Below, one piece after another: positions 18,086-27,021 of a stretch of 52,780 nt of DNA. Location: positions 49,053 through 101,832 of the forward strand of contig CAZNUA010000005.1 in assembly GCA_964576115.1 (NCBI GenBank), written 5' to 3'. Source of the DNA: CAYSYY01 sp964576115 [NCBI: uncultured Gemmatimonadota bacterium]. GTDB taxonomy: Bacteria > Blakebacterota > Blakebacteria > Blakebacterales. The notes below the pieces were generated by a model that was not told the DNA's origin, did no database searches, and worked only from the letters and a program-made list of their open reading frames with translations. Made by a program: the position numbers and the translations under genes. The first letter of the stretch is position 1. Each line of letters starts with the position of its first letter.

Positions 18086-19070
18086 AGCCCGTGGAGCCAG
18101 TCGCATCCTGGGTACCGGGCGGGGTATCCCCGAACGCATTCTGACCAACCAGGATTTCGAGCAGATGGTCGACACCAGCGACGAGTGGATCGTCACCCGC
18201 ACCGGCATGAAACGGCGCCATGTGGTCGCCGAGGATCAGGCCACCAGCGATCTGGCCGCCCTGGCCCTGCGCGACGCCGTGGCCGACGCCGGTCTCGAAC
18301 TCGACGACCTCGAGGCGGTCATCGTGGCCACGGCCACCCCCGATATGCCCTTTCCCAGCACCGCCTGTATGGTCCAGGACCACCTCGGCATCCTCGACAT
18401 TCCGGTCTTCGATGTCTCGGCCGCCTGTTCGGGGTTCATCTACGGGTCCACCCTGGCCAACAGTCTCATCGCGGCCGGGATGTACGAACGGGTCGCGGTC
18501 ATCGGGGCCGAGACCCTGACCCGGATCACCAACTACGAGGACCGCTCGACCTGCGTGCTCTTCGGCGACGGCGCCGGAGCGGCGGTCTACGGGCCGGGCA
18601 ACGGCGAAGCGGGGGTGCTGGCCGCCTATATCGGGGCCGACGGCAGCCTGAGCCACCTGCTGAACATGCCCGCCGGCGGCTCGCGCCTGCCGGCTTCGCA
18701 CGAGACGGTGGACCGGCGCCTGCACTCGATCCACATGGCGGGCTCCGAGGTCTTCAAAGCGGCCGTCCGGGCGATGGAATCCTCGGCCGAGAAAGCGCTC
18801 GAACTCGCGGGCCTGGATGCGGACGAGATCGACCTGCTGATCACCCACCAGGCCAATATCCGCATCATCAACGCCACCGCCACCCGGGTGCACCTGCCCC
18901 CCGAAAAGGTCTTCATCAACGTCGACGAGTACGGCAACACGTCAGCCGCCTCGATCCCGATCGCACTCGACGAGGCGATCGAGCAGGGCTGTGTCGGACC
19001 CGGCTCGGTGGTCCTGATGGTGGCTTTCGGCGGCGGTTTCACCTGGGGCTCGCTGGTGGTGAGACTCTAG
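18063..19070 (+). CDS. fabH: 3-oxoacyl-ACP synthase III
   Basis: 335 aa condensing enzyme that starts fatty acid synthesis from acetyl-CoA and malonyl-ACP. The catalytic triad is visible: Cys122 in SAACSGFIYG, His262 in THQANIRIIN and Asn292 in EYGNTSAASIP. DEWIVTRTGMKRRH is the usual N-terminal block. The start lies inside the plsX 3' end; no strong ribosome site is seen, consistent with translational coupling. Confidence 0.96.
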   Translation: MQPTFSNKARGASRILGTGRGIPERILTNQDFEQMVDTSDEWIVTRTGMKRRHVVAEDQATSDLAALALRDAVADAGLELDDLEAVIVATATPDMPFPSTACMVQDHLGILDIPVFDVSAACSGFIYGSTLANSLIAAGMYERVAVIGAETLTRITNYEDRSTCVLFGDGAGAAVYGPGNGEAGVLAAYIGADGSLSHLLNMPAGGSRLPASHETVDRRLHSIHMAGSEVFKAAVRAMESSAEKALELAGLDADEIDLLITHQANIRIINATATRVHLPPEKVFINVDEYGNTSAASIPIALDEAIEQGCVGPGSVVLMVAFGGGFTWGSLVVRL

Positions 19071-20027
19071 ATGTCGGGCGCGCCGAAGATCGCCTTTCTC
19101 TTTCCCGGCCAGGGTGCCCAGCATGTCGGTATGGCCGCTTCTCTGTACCGCAAGGGACCGGCTCTGGTCAAAGAACTCTACGCCGAGGCCTCAGAGATCC
19201 TCGGGATCGATCTGGCCCGCCTGTCCTTCACGGGGCCGGAGGAGGAACTGCGGCAGACCCGGAACACCCAGCCGGCCATCCTGGTCCACTCCATCGCCGT
19301 CGCCCGCCTGCTCGAAGCCGAAGGGGTACGCCCCGATTTCGCAGCCGGGCACAGCCTGGGGGAATTCAGCGCCCTGGTGACAGCCGGCGCGCTCTCCTTC
19401 GCCGGCGCGGTTCAGGTCGTGCGGGTGCGGGCCGAGTCGATGCAGCGGGCCGGGGAGGAGAATCCGGGTGGTATGAGCGCCGTGATCGGGCTCGAATCCG
19501 ACAAGGTCCGGGCCGCCTGTCAGAAGGCTGCGAAGAGCGGGATCGTGCAGCCGGCCAATTACAACGCCCCGGAACAGACCGTCATCTCGGGCGAGAAGAA
19601 AGCCGTGAAAGCGGCGGGCGAGGCCTGTTCGAAGGCGGGAGCCCGTAAAGTCGTTACCCTCAAGGTCCACGGGGCGTTCCATTCCCCGCTCATGGAGAGT
19701 GCGGTGGAACCGCTGCGTAACATTCTGCGCCAGGTCGAGGTGCGGCAGGCGATGGTGCCGGTTGTCTCCAATGTCACCGCCCGTCCGGCGGTGCGTCCCG
19801 AAGAGATCCGGGAACTGCTGGGCCTGCAGGTGGTCTACCCGATCCGCTGGGTCGAATCGATGCAGGAGCTTGACCGGATGGGTACCATCCTCTATGTGGA
19901 ATGCGGACCGGGAGCGGTCCTGCGCGGTCTTCTCAAACGGTGCGTGAAAGGCGCCGCTTCGACCGGGGCCTCTGAACTGGACGAACTTCCGGAGGTCGTA
20001 ACGGCGATTGAGCAACTCAACCCTTGA
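19071..20027 (+). CDS. fabD: Malonyl-CoA:ACP malonyltransferase
   Basis: 318 aa. It begins [14 protein letters not shown]; the nucleophile is Ser95 in [11 protein letters not shown] and the catalytic His204 is in [10 protein letters not shown]. It loads malonyl units on ACP. The ATG directly abuts the fabH stop codon. The expected fabG is not found between this gene and acpP. Confidence 0.96.
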   Translation: MSGAPKIAFLFPGQGAQHVGMAASLYRKGPALVKELYAEASEILGIDLARLSFTGPEEELRQTRNTQPAILVHSIAVARLLEAEGVRPDFAAGHSLGEFSALVTAGALSFAGAVQVVRVRAESMQRAGEENPGGMSAVIGLESDKVRAACQKAAKSGIVQPANYNAPEQTVISGEKKAVKAAGEACSKAGARKVVTLKVHGAFHSPLMESAVEPLRNILRQVEVRQAMVPVVSNVTARPAVRPEEIRELLGLQVVYPIRWVESMQELDRMGTILYVECGPGAVLRGLLKRCVKGAASTGASELDELPEVVTAIEQLNP

Positions 20028-20145
20028 CCTCGGGGGAGCAGAGGAGCTATCTGAGACATTCTGGAACGGGTGCCCGCGGGCGGCGTTCTCTGCCGGCGCG
20101 CGGAAAGCACCTCAGACACCTGTACGCAGGCGGGAGGAAGATCTG

Positions 20146-20385
20146 ATGGCGAGTATCGAGGAACGCGTCAAGAACATCATCGTCGAGCAGCTCGGTGTGG
20201 ATGCCGACCAGGTGACCCCCGACACCTCGTTCGTGGAGGATCTGGGAGCCGACTCGCTCGACACCGTCGAACTGGTCATGGCCTTCGAGGAAGAGTTCGA
20301 CCTCGAGATTCCCGATGAGGAAGCCGAGAAAATGACCACCGTCGGTGATGCGATTACTCATCTATCGAGCATCCTCGAGGAGTAG
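20146..20385 (+). CDS. acpP: Acyl carrier protein
   Basis: 79 aa acidic protein. Ser37 in [18 protein letters not shown] is the phosphopantetheine site. The ATG at 20146 is chosen over an upstream in-frame start because GGGAGGA lies 8 bases before it and the ACP fold begins at once. A 118-base gap after fabD, with GC-rich inverted repeats, may hold a separate promoter for this highly expressed gene (inference). Confidence 0.97.
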   Translation: MASIEERVKNIIVEQLGVDADQVTPDTSFVEDLGADSLDTVELVMAFEEEFDLEIPDEEAEKMTTVGDAITHLSSILEE

Positions 20386-20403
20386 GGAGCGCTGAACGAT
20401 ACC

Positions 20404-21651
20404 GTGCCGCGCAGAATAGTCATCACCGGGCTCGGCGCCGTCGCTCCGACCGGGCTGACAATGCCCGGGATATGGCAGGCGGCCGTGGCGGGCCGGAACG
20501 GGATCGGACCCATCACCCGGTTCGACGCCTCCGATCTCACGACCCGGATCGCCGGTGAGGTCACCGACTTCGATCCCACCGTCGATATGGATCCCAAGGA
20601 GGTCCGGCGCTCCGATCTGTTTCTGCAGTTCGCCCGGGTGGCGAGTGCCGAGGCGGTCGCCGACAGCGGTCTGTCGATCGAGCGGGAAGATCCATTCACG
20701 GTCGGGGTGATCGTGGCTTCGGGTATCGGGGGAATCGGGCTGCTCGAAGACCAGGCCGCTCTTTTCCGGGAAAAGGGCATGAACCGCATCACGCCCTTCT
20801 TCGTGCCGATGATGATCATCGATATGGCGGCGGGCGACATCAGCATCAGGCACGGTTTCAAGGGACCGAACTATGCCACCGTGTCGGCCTGCGCCTCTTC
20901 GGCTCATGCTCTGCTCGATGCCTGGAACGCCATCCAGCTCGGGTACGCCGATGTCATCGTCACCGGCGGGTGCGAAGCGCCCATTACACCTCTGGCCATG
21001 GCCGGGTTCTGCAAGATGAAGGCCATGAGCACGCGCAATGACGAACCGGAGCGCTCCAGCCGGCCCTTCGATCTCGAACGCGACGGTTTCGTGATCAGTG
21101 AGGGGGCGGCGATGGTCGTACTCGAAGAACTCGAGCACGCCCGGGCTCGCGGAGCGAGGATCTACGGTGAGTTTCTCGGCGGCGGCATGACCGCCGACGC
21201 CCATCATATGACCGCTCCCGAACCGGAGGGCGAAGGAGCCCTGCGCAGCATGGGTATGGCTCTGCGTCTCTGTGGGCTCGAACCTGAAGACATTGACTAT
21301 ATCAACGCCCACGGCACCTCCACCCCGCTCAACGATGCCATGGAGAGCCGGGCCATCCGGCGGGTTTTCGGCGATCACGCCGATGAACTGGCCATCAGCA
21401 GTACCAAGTCGATGACCGGTCACCTGTTGGGAGCCGCCGGAGCTCTCGAGTTCAATCTGCTGGCCCTGACGATCAGGGAGGGTGTCATTCCGCCCACGAT
21501 CAACTATGAGAACCTCGATCCCGCATGCCCGCTGAACTATACCCCCAACGCCTGCACTGAACGGGCGCTGGAGGTGGGGTTGAGCAACAGCTTCGGGTTC
21601 GGGGGCCACAATGTGACTCTCGCAGTGAGGAGTTTCCACGAGGAAGCTTGA
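20404..21651 (+). CDS. fabF: 3-oxoacyl-ACP synthase II
   Basis: 415 aa elongating condensing enzyme. Active-site Cys163 lies in VSACASSAHALLDAW; the two histidines lie in NAHGTSTPLND and KSMTGHLLGAAG. The GTG start at 20404 begins PRRIVITGLGAVAPTGL, the standard N-terminus. It follows acpP by 18 bases, and its 3' end overlaps the apparent start of rnc. Confidence 0.96.
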   Translation: MPRRIVITGLGAVAPTGLTMPGIWQAAVAGRNGIGPITRFDASDLTTRIAGEVTDFDPTVDMDPKEVRRSDLFLQFARVASAEAVADSGLSIEREDPFTVGVIVASGIGGIGLLEDQAALFREKGMNRITPFFVPMMIIDMAAGDISIRHGFKGPNYATVSACASSAHALLDAWNAIQLGYADVIVTGGCEAPITPLAMAGFCKMKAMSTRNDEPERSSRPFDLERDGFVISEGAAMVVLEELEHARARGARIYGEFLGGGMTADAHHMTAPEPEGEGALRSMGMALRLCGLEPEDIDYINAHGTSTPLNDAMESRAIRRVFGDHADELAISSTKSMTGHLLGAAGALEFNLLALTIREGVIPPTINYENLDPACPLNYTPNACTERALEVGLSNSFGFGGHNVTLAVRSFHEEA

Positions 21652-22438
21652 CCCGCGCCGTCTCTTCGGACGGCTGATACAGACTCCGGCTCCGGACTCT
21701 GATCCCCTCAGAGTTCTCGAACGCGAGCTGGACTATCGCTTCAGGGACCGGACCCTGCTGCGCAGTGCGCTCTCACACCGCTCCTTCGTGGGTGTGCAGG
21801 GCGACGACCGGCTCGAATCGAACGAACGCCTCGAGTTTCTCGGCGATGCCGTTCTCGATCTCATCGTGGCCCACGAGCTCTTTCTGCGCTTTCCGCGCTG
21901 CTCGGAAGGCGAGCTGACCGAGCTGAAATCTCTGCTGGTCTCGCGACCCATTCTGGAGCGTACCGCCCGGGCGATCGATATCGGCAGCGCTCTGCTGCTG
22001 TCCTCGAACGAAGATTCGACCGGTGGACGCGAGCGGCCCAGCATTCTGGCCGATGCCTTCGAGGCGATCCTCGGAGCGATCTACCTCGACAGCGGACTCG
22101 AGGCGGTGCACCGGCTCGTCGACCGGTTGATTCTCGACCAGCTCCACCGGGTCGCCCGTCTGCCCGGGGCGGCCAACTACAAGAGCCAGCTCCTCGAGTA
22201 CGTGCAGAAAGAACGTTCCGGCCGTCTGATCTACCGAACAGTGGAAGAGGTCGGACCCGATCACGACAAGACCTTCACGGTCGAGGTCGTGCTCGACGGC
22301 CGGGCCCTGGGCCGCGGCGTGGGAGAGTCGAAAAAGCAGGCTCAGCAGGAAGCAGCCCGGGCCGCTCTCGAAGAGCTGGAGGTCCAGATCAGCACGCCTC
22401 TGGTCGAGCAACAAGCCGGGGGAAAGGACTCCCGGTGA
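21638..22438 (+). CDS. rnc: Ribonuclease III, start codon uncertain (possible ACG)
   Basis: The catalytic signature ERLEFLGDAVLDLIVAHELF and a C-terminal dsRNA-binding domain (NYKSQLLEYVQKERSGRL, then KKQAQQEAARAALEEL) are clear. Homology begins upstream: LERELDYRFRDRTLLRSALS matches the conserved first helices. The frame is open from 21629, but contains no ATG, GTG or TTG before a GTG at 21788, which would delete those helices. An ACG at 21638 has GAGGAG 5 bases before it and overlaps the fabF end, so I use it tentatively (266 aa). A base-calling error or another rare start is possible. The enzyme processes rRNA and cleaves dsRNA. Confidence 0.85.
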   Translation, partial: TRKLDPRRLFGRLIQTPAPDSDPLRVLERELDYRFRDRTLLRSALSHRSFVGVQGDDRLESNERLEFLGDAVLDLIVAHELFLRFPRCSEGELTELKSLLVSRPILERTARAIDIGSALLLSSNEDSTGGRERPSILADAFEAILGAIYLDSGLEAVHRLVDRLILDQLHRVARLPGAANYKSQLLEYVQKERSGRLIYRTVEEVGPDHDKTFTVEVVLDGRALGRGVGESKKQAQQEAARAALEELEVQISTPLVEQQAGGKDSR

Positions 22439-23307
22439 GCGAACGCTGGCGTTTGCTCATCGACGGGGCCGGCGCACCTGATTGGAACATGGCCCTGGAT
22501 CGGGCCCTGCTCGATCTCGCCCCCGACAGCCGGTCGCTCCCCACACTGCGCCTCTATTGGTGGGTACCCCATGCCCTTTCGCTCGGAGCCAACCAGCGGG
22601 CCGAGGGACAGATCGACTGGCCGGCTCTGGAACGGGACGGCTACGGGGCGGTTCGCCGGCCGACCGGTGGACGGGCCATCCTGCACGCCGAAGAAGTAAC
22701 CTACAGTGTGACCGCCCCCGCTCCCCCCGGCGGAATCGCGGCGGCCTACGCCTGGCTGGCCGAAGGTCTCGTTGCGGGTCTGCGCCGGGCCGGAGTCGAA
22801 GCCGAACTTCAACGCCTTCGACCGGCCCGCCCGGCGGGAGGCGCGGTGGCCCACAGCCGTTCGAACGGGGTGCTGGCGACCCGCCACCCCTGCTTCTCGG
22901 CCGCCGGACGGTACGAGATCACCGCCCGGGGCCGCAAGCTGGTCGGCAGTGCCCAGTGCCGCGCCCGGGGCTGGTTCATGCAGCACGGCTCGATTCTGCT
23001 CGGCCCCGAACACCTCAATCTGCCCCGCTACCTCTGCGGCGCCGATCACGAGAGCGAGATTGAGAAACTACGCCGGGCTACGATAGACTGCTCTTCTCTC
23101 CTGGGGCGTCCGCTCGCGCCCGACGATCTGGTCGGCCCCCTGACCGAGGGATTCGCCCGGGCCCTGGGTATCGAGTTCGAACCCGGGGTTCTGAACCGCA
23201 CCGAACGCGACTCAGCCGAGCGGCTGTGCGCCGAACAGTTTGCCACCCGTGCCTGGACCCGGGCCGGAAACCGCGGTTCCGGGAAAGGAAAGGGCACCGC
23301 CCGCTGA
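22435..23307 (+). CDS. Lipoate-protein ligase A family protein, LipM octanoyltransferase-like
   Basis: 290 aa BPL/LplA-fold protein. RRPTGGRAILH (74-84) is the lipoyl/adenylate-binding motif; Lys168 in GRKLVGSAQCR is the conserved lysine. Cys153 in HPCFSAAGRYEI and the block FMQHGSILLG resemble LipM octanoyltransferases, which use a cysteine thioester, more than ATP-using LplA. The GTG start overlaps the rnc stop (GTGA). It probably modifies lipoyl domains using octanoyl-ACP made by the adjacent fab genes (inference). Confidence 0.82.
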   Translation: MSERWRLLIDGAGAPDWNMALDRALLDLAPDSRSLPTLRLYWWVPHALSLGANQRAEGQIDWPALERDGYGAVRRPTGGRAILHAEEVTYSVTAPAPPGGIAAAYAWLAEGLVAGLRRAGVEAELQRLRPARPAGGAVAHSRSNGVLATRHPCFSAAGRYEITARGRKLVGSAQCRARGWFMQHGSILLGPEHLNLPRYLCGADHESEIEKLRRATIDCSSLLGRPLAPDDLVGPLTEGFARALGIEFEPGVLNRTERDSAERLCAEQFATRAWTRAGNRGSGKGKGTAR

Positions 23308-25115
23308 TGCCCACGATGTCGCCGCGATCGCTGCTCCGCGCCGGCCAACCGCCCCGCGGCCGGACCGCCCTTCTGTTGGGGGGGCTGCTTGTCGGCGTGT
23401 GGCTGTCGGGTGGTTCCCCCAACCCTGAAGCCGGGCGGTTCGCTCTGGCGACGGACGGGGCGGGGATTGCCGGTCCCCGGATCCCGGCGGCGGCCGAGGC
23501 CGGGTCGGGAGTCCTGCAGGGGCGGGCCGATACCTTGCATGTCGGCGTCATTCACCCGGGCGGTCTACGCCCCCTGCCGCCGTCTCTGCTCTCCGACGAG
23601 GTCGAACGCTGGGTCATGGCTCAAGTCTACGGCCCCGGTCTGCTGAGCCGGATCGCCAACGGCCGGAGCCGCGAACCGGAAGGAAGCACCCTTCAGTACC
23701 CTGCACCCCGGCTGGTCTCGGAGTATGTTCCGGATGAAGAAACGGGGGGGGGAGGAGGAATCACCTTCACCATCCAGTCCGGCATCCGGTTCCAGAACGG
23801 CGAGACCCTGACTGCCCGGAACCTGGAGGCTACCTTCGCGATCTACCGGGGACTGGCCCGGCTCGGATACCCGGCGATCGATCCCGCCTTTGCCTATATC
23901 GATTCCACCGAGAGCCCGAGCCCGGAGACCTTCATCCTCTGGATGCCACCGGGTATGCTCGAGCAGGGCTACCGCCTTGCCGCCGCGCCGATCCTGCCGA
24001 CCGAGCTGACCGACACACTGCTTACGGCCGGGGACATGATCGCCGCCCTCGACCGGATCGTCGACGTCCCGATCGGCCTCGGGGGCTATCAGATCGCGAA
24101 TCGCCCGGATCGGGTCCTTCTGACCGCTTTCCCCGATTACTTCGACGGCTCGCCCCGCATCCGCAATATCGTGGTGCACTTCTATGGCGATGATTCGGCG
24201 CTGATCCGGGCCTTCATGACCGGTGAGATCCAGTTCGCCCGGATGCCGACCTGGAAGGCCATCCAGCGGCTCAATGAAGAGGTCAAGAACAGCCCCGAGC
24301 TGTTGCGCCGCTCCAACGTGCGGTTCTACGCTCAACCCGATCACTTCTTTTACCTGGCCCTGAACAATACCATTGCGCCCCTCGACGATCCGGTCATGCG
24401 CCGGGTCTTCGGGAACATCATCCATCGCGAGCATTCCGAATTCCGCGACGAACCGTTCGCGCACAGCGTCATCACCGATATCCCCATCCATCCCAAGAGC
24501 GTCCTGGGAGACTACCTGCCCACTCCCACCCGGCGGCACCAGCCCCGCTCCTTCGTCCTGCGTCACCTGCGGGAGAGCGATCTGAACTTGACCCGGACCG
24601 GCTATCCCCGCGCCGCCGACGACAGCCGCTTCAGTCTCGAGCTAATCTATCCCGATCACATCGAGCACTACGAAACGATGGCCCGCCGGATCAAGAACGA
24701 CCTGGAGAACTATCAGTTCCTCATCGATGTGATCCCCCTGGCACCGCGCGAGATCGAGGCGCGTCTGCGCGCCGGAACCTACGAGCTGGCTCTGTTCGCG
24801 ATGACCCTGCCCCCCACCCCCGATGTCCTCTACCGGCTCTACGCCTCAGAGTATGTCGCTACCGGGCTGAACCTGACCCGCTATACCAATCAGGCTCTGG
24901 ATGCGGCTCTGTTGAGGGCCCTGTGGCGACGCGGCGATGACTGGGAAGCCTCGCTCGAGAACGCTTTCCGGATCCTGTACGAGGAAATGCCCCTGCTGCC
25001 CCTCTTCTACCAGGCCAACGTCTACTATTTTTTCAACAATGCGCTGGTCGAGCAGGAAACCCTGGGGCCGAGCTTCTCGCTGATGCAGCCGATGGCGGAG
25101 TGGAGGTGGCGCTAG
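23307..25115 (+). CDS. Extracellular solute-binding protein family 5, orphan
   Basis: 602 aa. The N-terminus has a basic stretch and a hydrophobic segment (ALLLGGLLVGVWLSG), without a lipobox cysteine. The SBP_bac_5 body follows (FTIQSGIRFQNGETLTARNLEATFAIY split over about 150-180, SEYVATGLNLTRYTN near the end). Such proteins bind peptides, sugars or metals outside the cytoplasm. No permease or ATPase gene is linked; instead a sensor kinase begins one base after the stop, hinting at ligand sensing rather than import. The ATG at 23307 overlaps the preceding stop. A nine-G run at 23744-23752 encodes Gly residues. Confidence 0.85.
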   Translation: MPTMSPRSLLRAGQPPRGRTALLLGGLLVGVWLSGGSPNPEAGRFALATDGAGIAGPRIPAAAEAGSGVLQGRADTLHVGVIHPGGLRPLPPSLLSDEVERWVMAQVYGPGLLSRIANGRSREPEGSTLQYPAPRLVSEYVPDEETGGGGGITFTIQSGIRFQNGETLTARNLEATFAIYRGLARLGYPAIDPAFAYIDSTESPSPETFILWMPPGMLEQGYRLAAAPILPTELTDTLLTAGDMIAALDRIVDVPIGLGGYQIANRPDRVLLTAFPDYFDGSPRIRNIVVHFYGDDSALIRAFMTGEIQFARMPTWKAIQRLNEEVKNSPELLRRSNVRFYAQPDHFFYLALNNTIAPLDDPVMRRVFGNIIHREHSEFRDEPFAHSVITDIPIHPKSVLGDYLPTPTRRHQPRSFVLRHLRESDLNLTRTGYPRAADDSRFSLELIYPDHIEHYETMARRIKNDLENYQFLIDVIPLAPREIEARLRAGTYELALFAMTLPPTPDVLYRLYASEYVATGLNLTRYTNQALDAALLRALWRRGDDWEASLENAFRILYEEMPLLPLFYQANVYYFFNNALVEQETLGPSFSLMQPMAEWRWR

Positions 25116-25116
25116 G

Positions 25117-27021
25117 ATGAGGAACTCCCTGCGGCCGCGGCTGGTGCAGCGCCTGCCCCTGGTGGGGGGGCTTTTTCAGCGGCTCTTCTTTCATCACCTG
25201 GTGCTGGTGACCCTGCCGATCGTGGTGCTCGGTCTGCTCCTGGTGAGGATCTCCCAGGAGGCCATCAGGAACACCCTGCGCGAGGACGGCGAAGAGATCG
25301 TGACCCAGGTCAAGGGGCAGATCGAGCGTTATTTCGTCGATGTGGAGCGGCAGCTGAAGATCCTTGCGATCGGTCTGGAACAGGCCGCTCTCGACGAAGA
25401 GAGCGGCCGGTTGTCGACCCGAGATACCGACCGGTACCTGAGCGTGGCCAAGGGCAACGACGCCCTCGATGTCTTCGGCCATCTCTTCGTTCTCGGGAGC
25501 GCCGATTCCCTGATTGCGGCGACCGATTTCGCGGCCCGCCGGCTCCCCCCGCAGGAGCGGCTCCCCGCCGCGGCCCGGGAGGCGGTGACCGACGCCCTGA
25601 GCGGCATCGATCTGGCGATGGTGCCGGTCTATCCCCCCGAGGAGCTGGATGTTCCCGCCCTCTACATGGCGACCCCGATACGTTCTCCCTTCGAAGATAT
25701 CGTCGGAGCGCTGATCGCCGAGGTGGATGCCGACGTGGTCTGGCGTCTGGTGGCCGATATCCAGGTGGGCGACAATTCCCAGTCCTTCCTGACCGACGCT
25801 GAGGGGCGGGTAATCGCCCATACCAACCGGGCTCTGGTCTACCAGGGGATCAGTTACATGGCCCTGCAGTCGGTACAGACGGCTCTGGTACCGGGACGCC
25901 GGGATCCGGGAGTGGTCAGCGAGGTGATCGACCGCAGCGGCCAGGAGGGCGAGGAGATGGTGGCCGCCTTCGCTCCGGTCATGATGGGCGATCTGCAGTG
26001 GGCGCTTGTGATTCACAGACCGGAAGCCGAAGTAGGGCAGATCGCCGATACCATGAGCTGGCAGGTCATGGTCATCATTCTGGTCGGGATCGCCCTGGCT
26101 CTCATTTCCACCCTGGTCTATACGCGCCGCCTCATCCTGCCGATCGGGGCGCTGGTGGAGGGTACCAACCGGCTCAGTCAGGGCGACCTGCAGTACAAGA
26201 TTCCGGTCGCCGGGCACGACGAACTCGGCACCCTGGCCAGCGAATTCAACGTCATGGTGGAACAGATCTCCCGTATCCAGCAGCGTCTGCGCCAGGGCGA
26301 GCATCTCGACACCCTGGCCAAGTTCTCTTCGGTGGTGGCCCACGAGATCCGCAATCCGCTCAATGCCATGCAGATCAATCTCCACCTGTTACGCGAGCGG
26401 CTGGGGGAGGAGGATTCGGTCTATCTCGATATCATCTCGAGTGAGATCCAGCGGCTCGAGAACCTTGTGCGGGAGTTCCAGACCATCTCCCGGCCCCCGG
26501 CTCTGAATCCGGAACCGGTCGACGTCAATACCCTGATCACCGATATCGTCAAACTGCAGACAGAGACCGCTTCCCGTCAGGGAATCATGGTCGTGGCCGA
26601 CCTGGTCGCCGGATTGCCGAAAATCGAAGCCGATCGGAACCGTCTGACCCAGGCCTTGCTCAATATCATTCTCAACGCTTTGCAGGCGATGCCGGAGGGG
26701 GGCACGTTGCGGATCGAGACCGCCGCCGTCGGACCGGCAGAGCGGGAGGTCGCGATCACCATGACCGACAACGGGGAAGGGATCGCACCTGAGGTTTTGC
26801 CCCACGTCTTCGATTATTACTATACCACCCGTGATGAGGGCTCGGGTCTCGGTCTCTCGGTGGCCCATCGCATCATCTTCGAGCATGGTGGTCAGATCAG
26901 CATCGAATCGCCCCCCGGGGAAGGCACCACGGTCTCGATCATCCTGCCGCGGCGGTCGCCCGAACCACCGTCGGGGAACGAGCGGAACGGTGAGGAAGGG
27001 AACGTATGGCCAGGATCCTGA
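25117..27021 (+). CDS. Membrane-bound sensor histidine kinase
   Basis: 634 aa. Membrane helices at about 24-46 and 315-335 flank a periplasmic sensor region of roughly 270 residues with Cache-like features (FLTDAEGRVIAHTN). HAMP follows at about 336-390. HisKA has the phospho-accepting His409 in VVAHEIRNPLNAM, and the ATPase domain has N box NIILNALQAMPEGG, G1 DNGEGIAP and G2 GSGLGLSVAH. It lies between the solute-binding protein and an NtrC-type regulator that overlaps its 3' end by 16 bases. It likely phosphorylates that regulator and may sense the ligand-bound binding protein. Confidence 0.93.
   Translation: MRNSLRPRLVQRLPLVGGLFQRLFFHHLVLVTLPIVVLGLLLVRISQEAIRNTLREDGEEIVTQVKGQIERYFVDVERQLKILAIGLEQAALDEESGRLSTRDTDRYLSVAKGNDALDVFGHLFVLGSADSLIAATDFAARRLPPQERLPAAAREAVTDALSGIDLAMVPVYPPEELDVPALYMATPIRSPFEDIVGALIAEVDADVVWRLVADIQVGDNSQSFLTDAEGRVIAHTNRALVYQGISYMALQSVQTALVPGRRDPGVVSEVIDRSGQEGEEMVAAFAPVMMGDLQWALVIHRPEAEVGQIADTMSWQVMVIILVGIALALISTLVYTRRLILPIGALVEGTNRLSQGDLQYKIPVAGHDELGTLASEFNVMVEQISRIQQRLRQGEHLDTLAKFSSVVAHEIRNPLNAMQINLHLLRERLGEEDSVYLDIISSEIQRLENLVREFQTISRPPALNPEPVDVNTLITDIVKLQTETASRQGIMVVADLVAGLPKIEADRNRLTQALLNIILNALQAMPEGGTLRIETAAVGPAEREVAITMTDNGEGIAPEVLPHVFDYYYTTRDEGSGLGLSVAHRIIFEHGGQISIESPPGEGTTVSIILPRRSPEPPSGNERNGEEGNVWPGS

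Noticed and set aside
18185-19648. 487-codon open frame overlapping fabH and fabD
   Set aside because: Arg/Gly-rich shadow in another frame of two well-supported enzymes.
21788-22438. RNase III starting at GTG 21788
   Set aside because: It would remove the conserved LERELDYRF...LLRSALSHRSF helices needed for the fold, so the true start must be upstream.
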